From assembly GCA_026545765.1 (NCBI GenBank), contig CM048842.1, forward strand, positions 19,432,667 to 19,496,666: DNA of 64,000 nucleotides. The letters run 5' to 3'. The translations under genes were made by a program, and so were the position numbers. The notes beneath the pieces are model-generated. The model saw only the letters and a list, made by a program, of their open reading frames with translations. It searched no databases and had not been told where the DNA came from. Of this stretch, positions 1 to 11,306 are shown piece after piece. Positions within the stretch are counted from its first letter, which is position 1; each line of letters begins with the position of its first letter. This DNA is from Plantago major (taxonomy: Eukaryota; Streptophyta; Magnoliopsida; Lamiales; Plantaginaceae).

Positions 1-379
1 TTTTGATTATTTTTCTCAATGTACTTCCTCAAAAATCACTGGTTAAGCTTTAACAGGAATTGTAATCATGTATTCGAAATTCCCAATTAATGAGGTTGTG
101 AAATTGGCAGGTGAAATAATTACAAGTTTATCTATTATAAAATCAGCGTTCTTGTATTTCAACCTTGGTGCGGCAAAATAAATTTTCAGGTGACAAGTTT
201 TAAAACTGCTGCAATTTATTAGCTTCATGGTTGTAAATGTTTTCATCAAAACGAAAGGGAAATACATAACAATGGGATGATATATGGTTTAAGTCGACAT
301 AGTTTAGGAAAACCTAGAACTAGATCTTGAGCCAAAAAACATGAACCTTCTTCCAAATGTGATAAGATTTATACTGTAC

Positions 380-3300
380 CATGGGCTACATCCACCAAGC
401 GCTTGAAATCATCAGGCGTCCCATAACGACTGCTGGCGGCAAAGAAGTTCGTGACCTACACTATTAACAATAGTAAGTCATGATGGAATATTGTTTAGAT
501 GGAAACATATATCCGTGCATGTGGCAGAATTTGATGACATCCTTAACTTGCAACAGAATTATGATATGCCCATGAGGCATGAAGTGCTTCCTACTCAAAG
601 GTAGAGGATGAATCATTAAATTTCAAATAGAACATTATAAATTCAAAAGAGACAGAAATCGAAGTTTCCAAACAGCTACTCAAACTAAGTGATGTTGCAA
701 TGGATTTAGGACAAGCTGCAAAAACAGTACATAGTCCGCGCTAAAATGCACTTAAGGTTTAGAGTGTCTAATGTGTGATTCATCTTCATACATCCAGCTA
801 AAGCAGCAATAAAAAAAAACCTGATAATCCATAAATATCCTAATTAATGTGATAGAGGTAGTTATTACTAACAAAATTGGTAGTTACATAAATAAGGTCA
901 TCATCCCTCTCCATACCTATCCATCAATCCTATATACTCCCTATGTGCCAAAACTATAAGATACATTTGACTGTGCACAATTATCAAGAGTTTCAGCCAA
1001 ATTTTGCTAAATGGTATCCTGATTCTCGTGTTGGTTATTAGAGCAAAGGATTTTCTGATGGAAAAAGACAGGATTATTGGTGTAGCACTAGGCCACTAGC
1101 TACTTCTTCTGGAATTTTATTGAAACAACATAAGACACCAATCTCCAGAGAGACGAACCACCCTAAAGAGCGAAAGAGACTAATTTCTAACTAATGAATA
1201 ATAAACGCTAAGACTCATTTACATAGAACAGCTTCCTGATTTTACTACGACTATTAGATAATAAAAGTAATACTTCCTAACTAGACTTGAACTCTATAAG
1301 GTAACTTCACTATAACTAATAAAAGTCTATAAGAATTATAAGTATTAATCCTAATAACAATTTAGGACTATAGGTCCGTAACATTAGTCGAGTCCTAAAG
1401 GCTAAGCAATTTTCAGATGTGTTTAGTGCTTCCCCTAATTTAAGTGCCTCTTTTACTTGGGAAATCATGTGTGCCACAAAGGAGTTATTGAGTGAGGGTA
1501 TTCGGTGGAGAGTGAGTAACGGTGAACTCATTGATGTGTGGAAGGAGAAATGGGTTCCTGGCAACACTTCTTTTACAATTAAGACCCCTGATTTGCATAA
1601 AGTGGGCCCCATTGGAGTGTCTTCTTTGCTGAATATTGGTCTCGATGGTTTGAATATGCCAACTATCAACTATCTATTTTGACAGGATGATGTAATGAAA
1701 TAGTCAAGATATTATCAGTGATCAGCACACAATCTGCAGATGGTCGTGTTTGGCATTACACAAGAAATGCTCACTACACAGTTCGTTCAGCTTATCACCT
1801 AGCTCTGGAGATTTTAAAAAAAAAAGGCGCAAAAATTTCAAGAAAGACTTCTGCCTCACATCATGATATCAGAAATTGGAACGTTAACCTATCCGGCAAG
1901 ATTGAACACTTTGGATGAAGGTTATTGACTGATTCACTCACAACTAGAGTAAAACTTCATAGCCATCACATAACCGCTGAAATTCTCTCCAGTCTGCGAG
2001 AAAGGAACGGAGGACTCCTTACATATTCTTCAGGACTGTCATTATGCTCGAGTTCTGTGGGTATTGTCAAACCCCGCTGCTGCTGTCATAGGGAAAGAGT
2101 AGAGCGGTGCCTGGGAACGGGTTTTAGGTGTGTATTTTAACTTGGATAAGAATCAGTTTGCCTTGTTTCTTGAAATATGCTGGGGCCAATGGTATAAAGG
2201 AAACAAGTTTGTTCATGAGGGTAAAGGGTTTACAGCTATGGAATCATTAAAATTTCTTTTGATTTATACATGTATTGTCAGAGCAAATGTTTATATTCCT
2301 GTTGGGGAGCAAGTCTCGTAAAAGACCTAATTTTCCTACACGATAGGAAAGACCACATTACATTAGAGTAAACTATGTGAGCATGCCAAGCACTTTGTTG
2401 GAGGAATATGGTATTTCCTCATATTCAGGAAAAATCAGGACTTTTCCAAGAATTTCACTAAAAATTAACGACGCAGCGCTGATTTAGTAATAATTATTTG
2501 AGTAAAGACTAAATAAATGAACATGGTTATATGTGTTTATCATAAATCTTCAACTTTAAATAAGGGGTAAATATTTCAAAGTTGTAATAAATGCATACCT
2601 ACTACTATAAATAAAAATTAATCTATAATTTGGGACGGACAAAAAATGATTATGTATCTATAGTTTTGGGACGGAGAAAATACTAATAAATGAGTTACTA
2701 CACCAAAAAAAAAAAAGTATGGGTCACTTCAACAACTATATTATTGTTTTACACCAAATTTTTTATATTTTACAATTACTTTCTATAATTCTCTTATCAC
2801 AAATTTCCTATCCAAGAATCTAAATAAATATTTTTTCTTTATCTCTTACTTGGGATGCTAAATTTTTTACATAGAAACTAAATCAAAAGTAAGAGATTAA
2901 GAAAGAATGGAAAGTAGTCAAAACAGAAACAGATTCAATACATGCATAGATCAGCATACTTCACAGCTACCATCGTAGTACCAGTACTTCCTGCTAAGTC
3001 CACTTAATAGTTAATATCCTCAAACTGTTACGCTTGCAATACAATAGATAAACAATCAACTTAGTAGAATGACACAGTAGAATCCATTCATACCTTGTAT
3101 CCAACAGATGAATAATCCTTGTGCTCAACAAGTCCGATTAATTGTATCACATTGTATCCAGCTTCTTTAACATGAGGCAGGACCTAAATTCAAAAGAATC
3201 AGATGTGTAGCCCAACTAAGGACAACTGGCATAATATTATAAGGAAAAGTGATTACACGCTCAGTGAATTCATTGAAACTAGCAACTCTAGGTTCCTGTC

Positions 3301-6300
3301 CACTAACACCAACATGACATTCATATATACGTAATGATTTTGGCTTTGGTGGATGCTGATGTTTCCATTTGTAGGACCTTTCTGGAGGGGGTTCCCAGTG
3401 AATAGCAAAAGCTTGATTTCCATCAGCCTCTGCAGAGGAACAAGATTTTGTTTAAGGAAATCACGTCACAGTGACAGCAGAAATATAACAATTACCCTCA
3501 AGTCAGAACCAGGAAGTCAGGAACAGCTGGTATCAATGTGTAGTTTTCCACATTATTCAGCAAATCCTAACTTAGAAGAAGTCAGTAAAATAATGTTTAC
3601 TCCATCCTATTTACGTGTTCTCCTTTCAATTTTTGGGTGTCCCCTTCACAAAATGGCAAGTTTTGGTCCCTACCTGCATAACAATTACCTCCCATGTACT
3701 CATTATTTACAAGTTGACTGTGTTACCCGGACTCGCCGTTAACACCAGCATACAATTTCTGGCAATACTGTCAGGCAGATATGAGTCAAAGTTTGACACA
3801 ACTTTACCAATTACTTCCTCCGTCACTGAATAAGTTACTCACTCCATTTTTTTTAGGTTCCATTTGACCTCAAATTAATTCTCGATCATAAAAAAATATG
3901 ATTCTAAATATTACATTGTGAAAGTGCAATAATTATAATTTCGTAATACTTTTCTAAAATTAATTTTCCGTTATGATTGACATTAATTTTGTGGACGTAT
4001 GGGCCCTACAAAAGGTCAAGAAAAACAAAGTGTGTAACTTATTCAGGGACGGAGGAAGTACTATAAGTTTTCTTAACTCATTCTTTTATTTTGATAATAG
4101 TCACTCGCAAGTTTTATTCATGCACTATTAAAAACATACCCCACTAACTTCTATTCATATTCTACTACCCACTGTTATTTTTGTGCCAAAGAGCAAGCAT
4201 ACATTTGCAAAGGGGCGGATGAAAAACTACTTATTTAGTATGAGGGGGGCGCCTACATGGCAAGAAACCAAAGCATAGATTCATGGTCATAGCCAGAAAG
4301 GTCAAACCATATGAATAGTGTAATAACTTGACTTGCCTATATTTAATCATTCTCTATCAGAGTGCTGAACAACAAAAAGTACATATGCATAATAGACCAC
4401 AAAGGACTTGAACACTAAGCTATTACCGAGTTCAGCTAATCCCAATTATTGATTGGAAAAAAACAAAGAGTCAAAACACGCTAAGCGTCTACAATGATCG
4501 CCTAGAGAAGTTGAAAGCAGATTTTCTTTCTGATTGGGATCATGAGAAAAATAAAACCAAACTGTAGTCCAGCTGTGAAATATGTGTCTTAAGGTAAATG
4601 GTAGGTAACCTGGAATCACGTAAGTAGCCCAAGCAGGTACTCGCTCTAAAGGTCCCGTTGGAGTGTTGAGGTACACCCTGTATTTGCTTCCATGCGGAAC
4701 ACCTGGTCTATACTTTTTCAACCATGCTTTCCTTCCTTTGCGAGTCTCCAGCCAATAAGCAATAGGCGGCTTCTTGGATTTGAACTTTTCTCTCGTGACA
4801 GGATCACTTACTATATCAAAGATATCATGTTCTTTTCCGTCATCAATTACATCATAAGAAGGTAGATTGCTTGGCGGATCATCTTTATGCAGCTCTTTCC
4901 AGGCCTTGTATCGTGTTTCTGGATCAAGTATCTCTTCCATTTCCTCTTCAGTTTGAGGCCCATTAGGCCCAAACATTTGCTCATACAACTTGGCCGCAAG
5001 TTCATAGCGTGACTTGATAAAGCGATCTTCACCTGGTTCCCAGTACTCATCATTTGATTTCTTAAAAATTTCATCAGCAGTTACTCCACTGTCACCTTTA
5101 TCATAGTCATCGACATAGTTATATTGCTGAAAATAGAGTTCATCTGGTTCTTCTCCCTCCCTCAGTTTATCTTCTAGGATTATGAACCAGTACCCATAGT
5201 CATCATGGCCAAGGAAACCCTCCCTGGCAGCATTTACTGTTGGTGACCAACCGTTGACGTCACCAATCAGGGAGCAATAGTTCGCACCTGATTTTACAAA
5301 GTTGTGCATTATTAACGTTAAAAGAATACAGTCAGCAAATTACACTGGTAATAACTCAAAATAAAATTGGCGTGCATAAAAAATCACAAAAAAACATCTC
5401 TGCTTAGCAGCAATGTTAAGTTTCTTTGACATATAATAGATAACAGCAGAAGTATGAAAATCTGATTCGCGAGCTTTATTCCTTGTACTATGATACAGCA
5501 TCACTTGGAGAAATATCAATAACTAACAGACCATGAAAGAGCATACATAAATCGTGACAAACCTGGAGCCCACTCCATGTAATCCACACGGTGCTGCACA
5601 TGGCGATGCATCCCCAATATTTCAAACCTGAAAATAACAATAACCAGTTTCAAAATAACACAATATAAGAAGTCCAAACAGAGTACAATCAATATTTCAT
5701 TTCTAAGAAATAATTAATGGCAAAAACTGTGTTATACATCTAACAAACCTTTAATAGTAGAAATAACCACATCCCACCCACCACCCATCCAGTTGTATTA
5801 CACATTCCCCTTATTTACACATTAACTTTACATATTACAAATAACCACACCAACATCCATCAAGTATTAGGTTAGGTACATTCCCTTAATTTGCACCCGT
5901 TTGTTTAACAGTTAGACAATCTAACAGAAGTTGTACTCGTATATAATCCCTAGGACTATCTATCTAACATGTTAGACGGCCAGATAATGCATCAAAAACC
6001 ACTTATTTCGACAAGTCTAATGGAACTCGTAAATGACAGTGTTAGAAATGCACCTAGAAGAATCTTACGCAACAAAAAAGAAAGAAAAAAAAAACATAGA
6101 ATGAATAAAGATAAAGCGAAACAAACCCAGAAGCAAACTCCTGCAGATTAAAATGGCGATCAAGGATTTGATCCTTCAAGTCCTTAAACGCTTTATACCT
6201 GCAAAAACGAATACGACGAATTAAACGGTAAACCATGTTAGGTAATTGTGAAAAGTGGGAGGCAGTTTGGCTGGTAACCTCTCGCGAAGGAATTGGGCGA

Positions 6301-6550
6301 AATCCTTAGTAGTATTTGGTATGCCGTGTTTGGAGAGAAAACCAACAGGGTCGATACCGTCGTTTTTGTGAGTGGAGAGGTGCGATTGGGATTTGTTGGT
6401 GCATTTGCAGCATTTGTTACTTGAGTTATTGGGTGGGAAGAAGAATCGTCGTCGATGATTTGTAGTTGTGGAGAAAGAGAGAGTACTCGGGATTATGGAG
6501 CACAATTGCGGTTGATTTACACCCAAAAGCATCATCTCAGTTTTCTTCAA
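380..6550 (-). CDS. BE1/EMB2729-like (SBE3): Plastid 1,4-alpha-glucan-branching enzyme 3-like protein, 5' half, seven exons
   Basis: This is a host gene that continues beyond the left edge. Exons read from the sequence are 6550-6279, 6198-6127, 5627-5563, 5287-4610, 3429-3257, 3183-3094 and 455-380; all introns are GT-AG and the phases join cleanly (1,336 coding bases). The first ~60 residues are Ser/Thr/Asn/Arg-rich, as in a chloroplast transit peptide. They are followed by DPVGFLSKHGI and FAQFLRER, then GMHRHVQHRVDYMEWAPG, the CBM48-like stretch SLIGDVNGWSPTVNAAREGF, and GYWFIILEDKLREGEEPDEL. The start of the GH13 barrel follows (RIYECHVGVSG, GYNVIQLIGLVEHKDYSSVG, NFFAASSRYGTPDDFKRLVD). This order matches Arabidopsis BE1/EMB2729 from memory. 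The family is glucan-branching-like (GH13 with CBM48) and acts in plastid carbohydrate metabolism; Arabidopsis mutants are embryo-defective. The catalytic C-terminal half lies outside the window, so activity cannot be judged. A second ATG lies a few codons after the chosen start. Confidence 0.93.
937..2680. mobile_element. Possible Stowaway/Mariner-type element enclosing a LINE remnant
   Basis: The left end reads TA then CTCCCTATGTGCCAAAACTA. The right end reads TAGTTTTGGGACGGAG plus a few A, then TA. The two ends are imperfect inverted repeats of about 28 bases with a TA on each side, as in Stowaway elements (TIR consensus CTCCCTCCGTCCC, TA target). At 1.74 kb the interval is long for a MITE, which fits later insertion of the LINE fragment. 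Alternatively the two ends may belong to two separate decayed MITEs. Confidence 0.4.
1395..2330 (+). mobile_element. L1-type LINE remnant (C-terminal end of the reverse transcriptase ORF)
   Basis: Plus-strand translations give WRVSNGELIDVWKEKWVPGN (about 1503-1562), then DGRVWHYTRNAHYTVRSAYH (about 1740-1800), then FALFLEICWGQWYKGNKFVH (about 2160-2220). These resemble the downstream end of plant L1-like LINE ORF2, including the zf-RVT region that follows reverse transcriptase. Frames change between the three pieces and there are internal stops, so it is decayed. The RT catalytic motifs and a poly-A tail are not visible. It lies antisense within an intron of the branching-enzyme gene. Confidence 0.7.
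3814..4058. mobile_element. Stowaway MITE
   Basis: The left end CTTCCTCCGTCACTGAATAA and the right end, whose complement is CTTCCTCCGTCCCTGAATAA, are near-perfect inverted repeats. TA dinucleotides flank both ends (3812-3813 and 4059-4060). The 245-base length, AT-rich interior and CTCCCTCCGTCCC-like termini are diagnostic of Stowaway (Tc1/Mariner) MITEs. It sits in intron 4 of the branching-enzyme gene and has no coding capacity. Confidence 0.9.
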
Positions 6551-6831
6551 GCAGCTATCAAGTAGAGTGACAAATTACAGTATGTAAGAATGAGTGAGTT
6601 GTTGATAAGAGGCGGGAAGGTAACAGGAAGAAAGGAAAGGAAGGAGGAGAAGGACCAGGGGTTTAGCAAAACCTCACACAATCTTTTTTTTTCATTCACA
6701 ATCGAGTAAGGCTAAGTTATCTTCGTTGAACGGAACTGAACTGAAATTAATGAGTTTTCAGATGAAGAGAACAGAGCCTAAAATTCTATATAGAGACGGT
6801 TTTATAGAGAGACAGAAAAAAAAAAAAAAAC
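6551..6831. other. Upstream region of the branching-enzyme gene
   Basis: This short interval lies between the branching-enzyme start codon (read leftwards) and the RNase H-like fragment (read rightwards). It is purine-rich near 6600-6660 and has A-runs near 6818-6834. It should hold the branching-enzyme promoter, but I cannot point to a convincing TATA box. Confidence 0.4.
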
Positions 6832-7171
6832 ATGTTAAAGTTTTGTTGCGCAAGGAAGAACCAGTGAATTTGAACCTGGATTTGGTGGATCAATGTCGAG
6901 AGCTACTAAGACCACTCCCAATGGGTCTTAGCTAAGACCGTGAATAGTGGTGGTGGTAATGAAGGTGATTTAACGACCATTCTTGAAAAAAAGCTGCTCA
7001 ATGTGTCGCTAAGGCCGTGAATAGTGTTTTGTAATATTTTTTTCGTATTTTTTTATATTTTTTTTAACTTGCTTAACATATTATAAGAGTGTTTAGAAGT
7101 TGAAATTACTCAAATTGGATTCTTAAAACTCGTTTTATAATTTATTGAGATTGAAATCAAACGGTTACAAA

Positions 7172-7213
7172 ACAACGGCGACGACGACGACGACAACAAC
7201 AACAACAACAACA
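7172..7213. repeat. GAC/AAC trinucleotide microsatellite
   Basis: A run of GAC repeats passes directly into a run of AAC repeats, inside the Harbinger element downstream of its ORF. Confidence 0.9.
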
Positions 7214-7293
7214 TTGAAATCCTCCTTGAAATGAAATGAAGTACACAACAACAAACATAGAAGGAATCACATTCCGAGCTCGGACTGGAGCTT

Positions 7294-8591
7294 CTACAAG
7301 ATAGAAAGCTCCATCGGTGACAAGTTATAGAACCTATTTTGTAGATCGATCATCATTTGGAACTTCCCCAACATAGCAGCTTGATGTTGACTCTCAGCAA
7401 GCATTCTCGTATCCTCAGACTTCTTCTCCGCCTTCATTCGCATCACTTCAAGCTTCCTCTCCTCAAACTCAAGCCTCCGCGCCTAAGCTTGCTTGCTTTC
7501 CTCAATCTTCCTCAGTTTAAGCTCAAGCCTCTTCTCCTCAATTGTATTCATGCCTTGGAAGGATTCATTCAAGCCGTCCATAATCGAGCTTCCACTCGAA
7601 CCTCCTGCTTTTGCAAGGCCTTTGCCTTATCACGACCCATAGGGCGCTTCGATGCAATTTCGCTCCCATCATCATTGCATTCCAAACCCCTTTTGGTACC
7701 GCTCCCACCACTAACCTCAACATTGATAGCCTCATCAGCTGCTCCACCACCATATGCCCGAGGTTGCGCCCTGGAAGTTTTCACCGCGGTTGCACTGGTG
7801 AAATTCATGTGAGATTGCCACTGCGGTTAGTGCCTCATTGCTTCCCAACAATGCTTGTTATTAAACTTACTGCCCTGCCTCTGTTTGTGTAGCTTTTTGG
7901 CCATTGATAACATCATCGTCATTGTAACCGCTTTTATCTCCAATACATCTTTCCGCATCATCATAAGCTGAGACAAAGTGGTTTACATCTTCTTTCATCC
8001 GAGTCCACCTACCACGTAGTGAATTTGCAGTTCGAGGTGTGAGACCGGTAAGAGGATGGCCATCTCTAATCTTTTGCTCCCAGATTTCCTGAACTTCCAC
8101 AAACATCGAAGTATACGTGTGGTTGGTGGCTTTCGCCGGATCCTCACTTAACGACATGAAAATCTGGATGAGAGCAAGATCCTCCTCTTCAGAAGTACGA
8201 ACTCCTTGACCCATCTTTTTCTTCTTCTTTCACCGCGGTTGTGGCTGCCTTTTTTCCAGTAGACTTGCGAGGTTTCCTTCCTTTCCCTTTTGTCGTAGGT
8301 TCCGGTTGAGTCTCCGGAACAGACTCCGGGATTGGATGTGAGTCACGGGGTGGATAAGTTGATGAGTCTGGGTTGTATGGATTGTAGCATCCAGTCGTAT
8401 CGTAGAATGAAGGTTCCAGTTGGCCTTTGGGTGAGATGGGGGATTTGGGAGTTGGGAGTGATACCATAAAACTCATTCAGAAATGCCGGTATTTTATCCA
8501 ACATTCCTTGTTAAGTGAGCCATATGTATGTCGGATGCTCAAATGGGTTTAGTGGAGTGGAATTCGAATTCTGGGAGTTGGGAGTAGACAT
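7294..8591 (-). pseudogene. Harbinger ORF1: Myb/SANT-like protein with NAM-associated C-terminal region
   Basis: The likely start at 8591 reads MSTPNSQNSNSTPLNPFEHP. A Pro/Lys-rich linker follows, then a trihelix/SANT-like block: EEEDLALIQIFMSLSEDP, LTPRTANSLRGRWTRMKEDV and a DD-rich end (about 8190-7870). Next come SGGSGTKRG and KRPMGRDKAKALQKQE (about 7715-7620), a Glu/Arg/Lys-rich helix, and a terminal block MMIDLQNRFYNLSPMELSIL ending at 7294. In intact Harbinger elements this protein binds DNA and assists the transposase. Here there are several frame changes and at least one in-frame stop, so it is decayed. Many plant annotations call such proteins glutathione S-transferase T3-like; no GST domain is visible. 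Confidence 0.75.
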
Positions 8592-9049
8592 TTTAGCATT
8601 TTGAGTTTAAGAAGTGGAAGATGAGAGGAAATTGAGGTGTGGTGAAATGGGTTGTGAATGAGTTGTATTTATAGATCTCGAAAAAATATAGTCGTTGGGA
8701 TATTTTTTATTTAATATTACTTTATAAATTAATTTTTTGAAAAATGAAAAAAGGCGGGTATTGAAATGACATTCATTGACGGCTAACCCAAATTAATTAG
8801 CCGGTTAACAATTCGTCTGCACCACTTGACCACATGACCACTCCCATTGTGAGTGGTCTAAGGAAGCCATGGGATATTAAATTGGCTTGGATCCCGAGAG
8901 TTAGTAATCGGGCTGCGGATACAATTGCGACAATTGCTAAATCGTCGGAGATTGAAATGGGAACGATACCTTTTGGGATGAACCCCCTTACGTTATTTTG
9001 CCAATATTGGGCTTTGATGTAATTTAGTTACTTGCTTCTTTACTTTACC

Positions 9050-9105
<56 letters not shown>
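9050..9105. repeat. (TAA)n microsatellite
   Basis: About 18 uninterrupted AAT/TAA units follow shortly after the end of the RNase H-like fragment. Confidence 0.97.
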
Positions 9106-9108
<3 letters not shown>

Positions 9109-10269
9109 TGATGTTTTATGAGTAAGTCGCATAATAGTGTTGCGCTATGTCGCAATATAATAAAATAAACATCATTTATTATTAAATATTATTTGATTAT
9201 AGTAAACAATTACTTCAATTCATTATTAAAATTATTTCCTATCTCTTCTATTGACCGGAATCCGGCAGGCACCACCGAAACCGGCAGGCCCAACCGAAAT
9301 CCGGTGACACCTCAAGCACACCGAAATTCGACGACAACCTTAGGCACCACCGGAATCTGGCAAAAACCTTAGTTCAAAATCATGATCAAAGACGCTTAAT
9401 CATAGTTTTATGGTGTGAAATATCGAGCAAGATTTATGTAAACTTATAGGAAACATAACACTAAATTGTGACGAAGGAGCATCATTCATTTCGCTGCAGC
9501 ATTGCACCACCGTGAGAAACACAATACGTTGCAGCATCATTTATATCGCTGTAGCATTGTGAGATGGGAAAAATGTAACCATAAATTGTTGACGCGACAA
9601 CATTCATTCATATTGCTACAGCATTGTATCCAGATTCAGATCTGTAATTCGAAGTGGCGGTTATTGGCTGGAGCTGGTGGTGGGGGTCGGTAACAGTGGA
9701 GGGGTTGAGCACACCGACACATTAGATGCCATTATGGGATTAGTGTTCAAATGAATTGGAAACCTTCATTGTGGTGGCTGGAGATGGTGGTGGTGGCCAG
9801 TGATGGTAGTGGTGGCCAGAGATGGCGGTGGTGCTGCTGGTGCTTTGAGGGGGTGAAGATTATTATTTATTCATTTTTAATTTATTAAAAGTAATTACAT
9901 AGAAAGTTCTAAATGAGTGGTATTCTAATTATTTGAATTATTAAAGGTTTTATAAATTATTTTTTAACTGTCGATTATGAGATTTGTCAAGTTTTGAATG
10001 GTGTACTAACGTTAGTGTAGTGCAACGTAATACTGCAATTAGACTAGCCCATGTTAGTAATATGATCTAAACCAGTACTGGATCAATTCAAGATTGGATC
10101 TCAACCCTTCATTTTTTATTATTGTGACATGGCGTCGCACTATCGCATAATAAAGTCGCACTAGGTTGCATAATATTTAAAAATATTATAACTACAAATT
10201 ATTTAACCCCATATGTTTCAAACTTAACAAAATATACCCAAAAATTATCTAAAACTAACCCTACATTAT
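9106..10269. other. Gene-free interval with decayed repeats
   Basis: No coding region is supported. 9250-9370 holds short GC-rich imperfect repeats around ACCGGAATCCGGCAGG. 9770-9850 is rich in GGTGGTGG. Related GTCGCATAAT-like stretches occur near 9127-9160 and 10126-10175. They may be remnants of an unidentified element, but the ends are too decayed to place. Confidence 0.4.
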
Positions 10270-11226
10270 TGTATTGGCTGAAATTCGTACTTGATTAGCC
10301 TGCCAAGGCTACGGCCCAATCCAAGGTCCATTAAGGAGTCCATTTTGGCTTTATACGCGATTGGATTCCAAAGGTCAAGGAGCTGACCCACCAAGCTGTG
10401 TCACTCATCCAACCATGTAGTCCACAGGCTACGTGACTCACTTGGCAAGCACTTGACCTCGCCGACCATCCAGTTGGTAGACAAGAAAGCTAGCTTACTC
10501 GCTTAATGGACTAACCAGCCAACGGGTTAGAAGACTAGTTAATCAACCGCCTAGATAGGAAGTTAGCTCAACGGATAAGTGGTATGACTGACGACTCTCC
10601 CAACTAACCAATACGTGGTCCAACCCACTAGGACATTCCAACTATCTCACCCGAAATCTAGGAAAGGTGGTTAGAATGGACTCTAACGGATGGAGAGTCA
10701 ATATAGGAAGGCAGATGGAAGAAGTAAGGCATCTCATTCATACTACGAGAAACCCTAACTATCACTCTAACGCCTCTATCTCTTTCAAGCTCTCTAATCA
10801 ACGCTCTTAATGATCAACCATATATCACCTTCCGTGACCTTACATCACCATCCGACGACCGCCAGCTAGCTTCCTCCAACAAGGTCAGCTAGCCTCATGC
10901 CGGTATCCACCATCATCCATCACCATCCGACGACCTCCAGCTAGCTTCCTCCAAAAAGGTCAGCTAGCCTCTCGCCGGTATCCATCCATACTCAGCCGAA
11001 CCGTCCAACATGATAAGTCGACCTTCACCATCTCTCTCTCTCTCTATCTCTGTTACCTTATTCATCTTCTATAGGAATACTAACTTGAGCGTCGGAGTCC
11101 ATATGGTCGGCACCACACCGGTCTCACCTTGGAACCTTACGTCTCGTTTACTCTTGTTGCCTTGCAGGTTGCTGGTGCCCCCCAATTTCTAACCCTAATT
11201 TGATTGTAGATTTCTGAGCATCTACA
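10270..11226 (+). repeat. 5' LTR of the Tat element
   Basis: The LTR starts TGTATTGGCTG and ends ATCTACA, directly before the primer-binding site. It contains a ~75-base direct duplication (units starting near 10846 and 10921, sharing CCAGCTAGCTTCCTCC) and a TC-rich stretch near 11030-11050. The left boundary is inferred from the TG and not from a second LTR. Confidence 0.65.
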
Positions 11227-11227
11227 A

Positions 11228-11246
11228 TTTGGCGCCCACCGTGGGG
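11228..11246 (+). other. Primer-binding site of the Tat element
   Basis: TTGGCGCCCACCGTGGGG lies immediately after the LTR end. It is a typical plant Ty3/gypsy tRNA primer-binding motif and fixes the 3' boundary of the LTR. Confidence 0.8.
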
Positions 11247-11306
11247 CCCTGGCTATCAAAAAAGGCAATCCAGTAGAAATAACCGCGACACGCTAAGAAA
11301 TCCGTC

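Larger units (their letters stand above)
456..3093 (-). other. Large intron 6 of the branching-enzyme gene
   Basis: This 2.6-kb interval lies between the exon ending GYK and the exon starting VTNFFA. It contains a possible Stowaway-type element (937-2680) with a LINE remnant inside it. The remaining flanks (456-936 and 2683-3093) are AT-rich, and I see no other gene in them. The bases left of 380 belong to the next intron, also with no visible exon. Confidence 0.85.
6910..8858 (-). mobile_element. PIF/Harbinger DNA transposon, ORF1-only derivative
   Basis: The left terminus GACCACTCCCAATGGG (6910-6925) and the right terminus CCCATTGTGAGTGGTC (8843-8858) are inverted repeats matching at 15 of 16 positions. 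Each is flanked by TAA (6907-6909 and 8859-8861). The three-base TWA target and short TIRs are the signature of PIF/Harbinger. The 1,949-base element holds one minus-strand Myb/SANT-like ORF remnant and no DDE transposase, so it could only have moved with help from another copy. Removing it restores the reading frame of the host RNase H-like sequence exactly. Confidence 0.88.
6832..9022 (+). pseudogene. RNase H-like (RVT_3 type) fragment, split by a transposon
   Basis: The left part (to 6909) encodes VKVLLRKEEPVNLNLDLVDQ followed by CRELL. The right part (from 8862) encodes RKPWDIKLAWIPRVSNRAAD followed by TIATIAKSSE and a stop near 9020. The two parts form one frame across a single TAA once the Harbinger element is set aside. 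The motif order (hydrophobic strand, D-LVDQCRELL, then NRAADTIA) matches the C-terminal half of plant RNase H-like (RVT_3) domains, which derive from non-LTR retrotransposons. The N-terminal half with the first catalytic acidic residues is missing, and a homopolymer A tract lies just upstream. It may be a captured LINE fragment or a truncated host gene. Confidence 0.65.

Noticed and set aside
43-267. Open frame on the minus strand at the left edge
   Set aside because: It does not match the next expected branching-enzyme exon (LGLLVFLD-type) and has no domain; it lies in an intron.
1316-1669. Minus-strand open frame of 117 codons
   Set aside because: It is the antisense of the LINE remnant, which gives a recognisable zf-RVT-like pattern on the plus strand.
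7357-7892. Plus-strand open frames rich in Leu, His and Ser
   Set aside because: They are antisense to the Harbinger Myb/SANT-like ORF, whose motifs are clear on the minus strand.
9127-10175. Possible DNA transposon bounded by GTCGCATAAT-like stretches
   Set aside because: The candidate inverted ends match poorly and a third copy is in direct orientation; no target duplication could be set.
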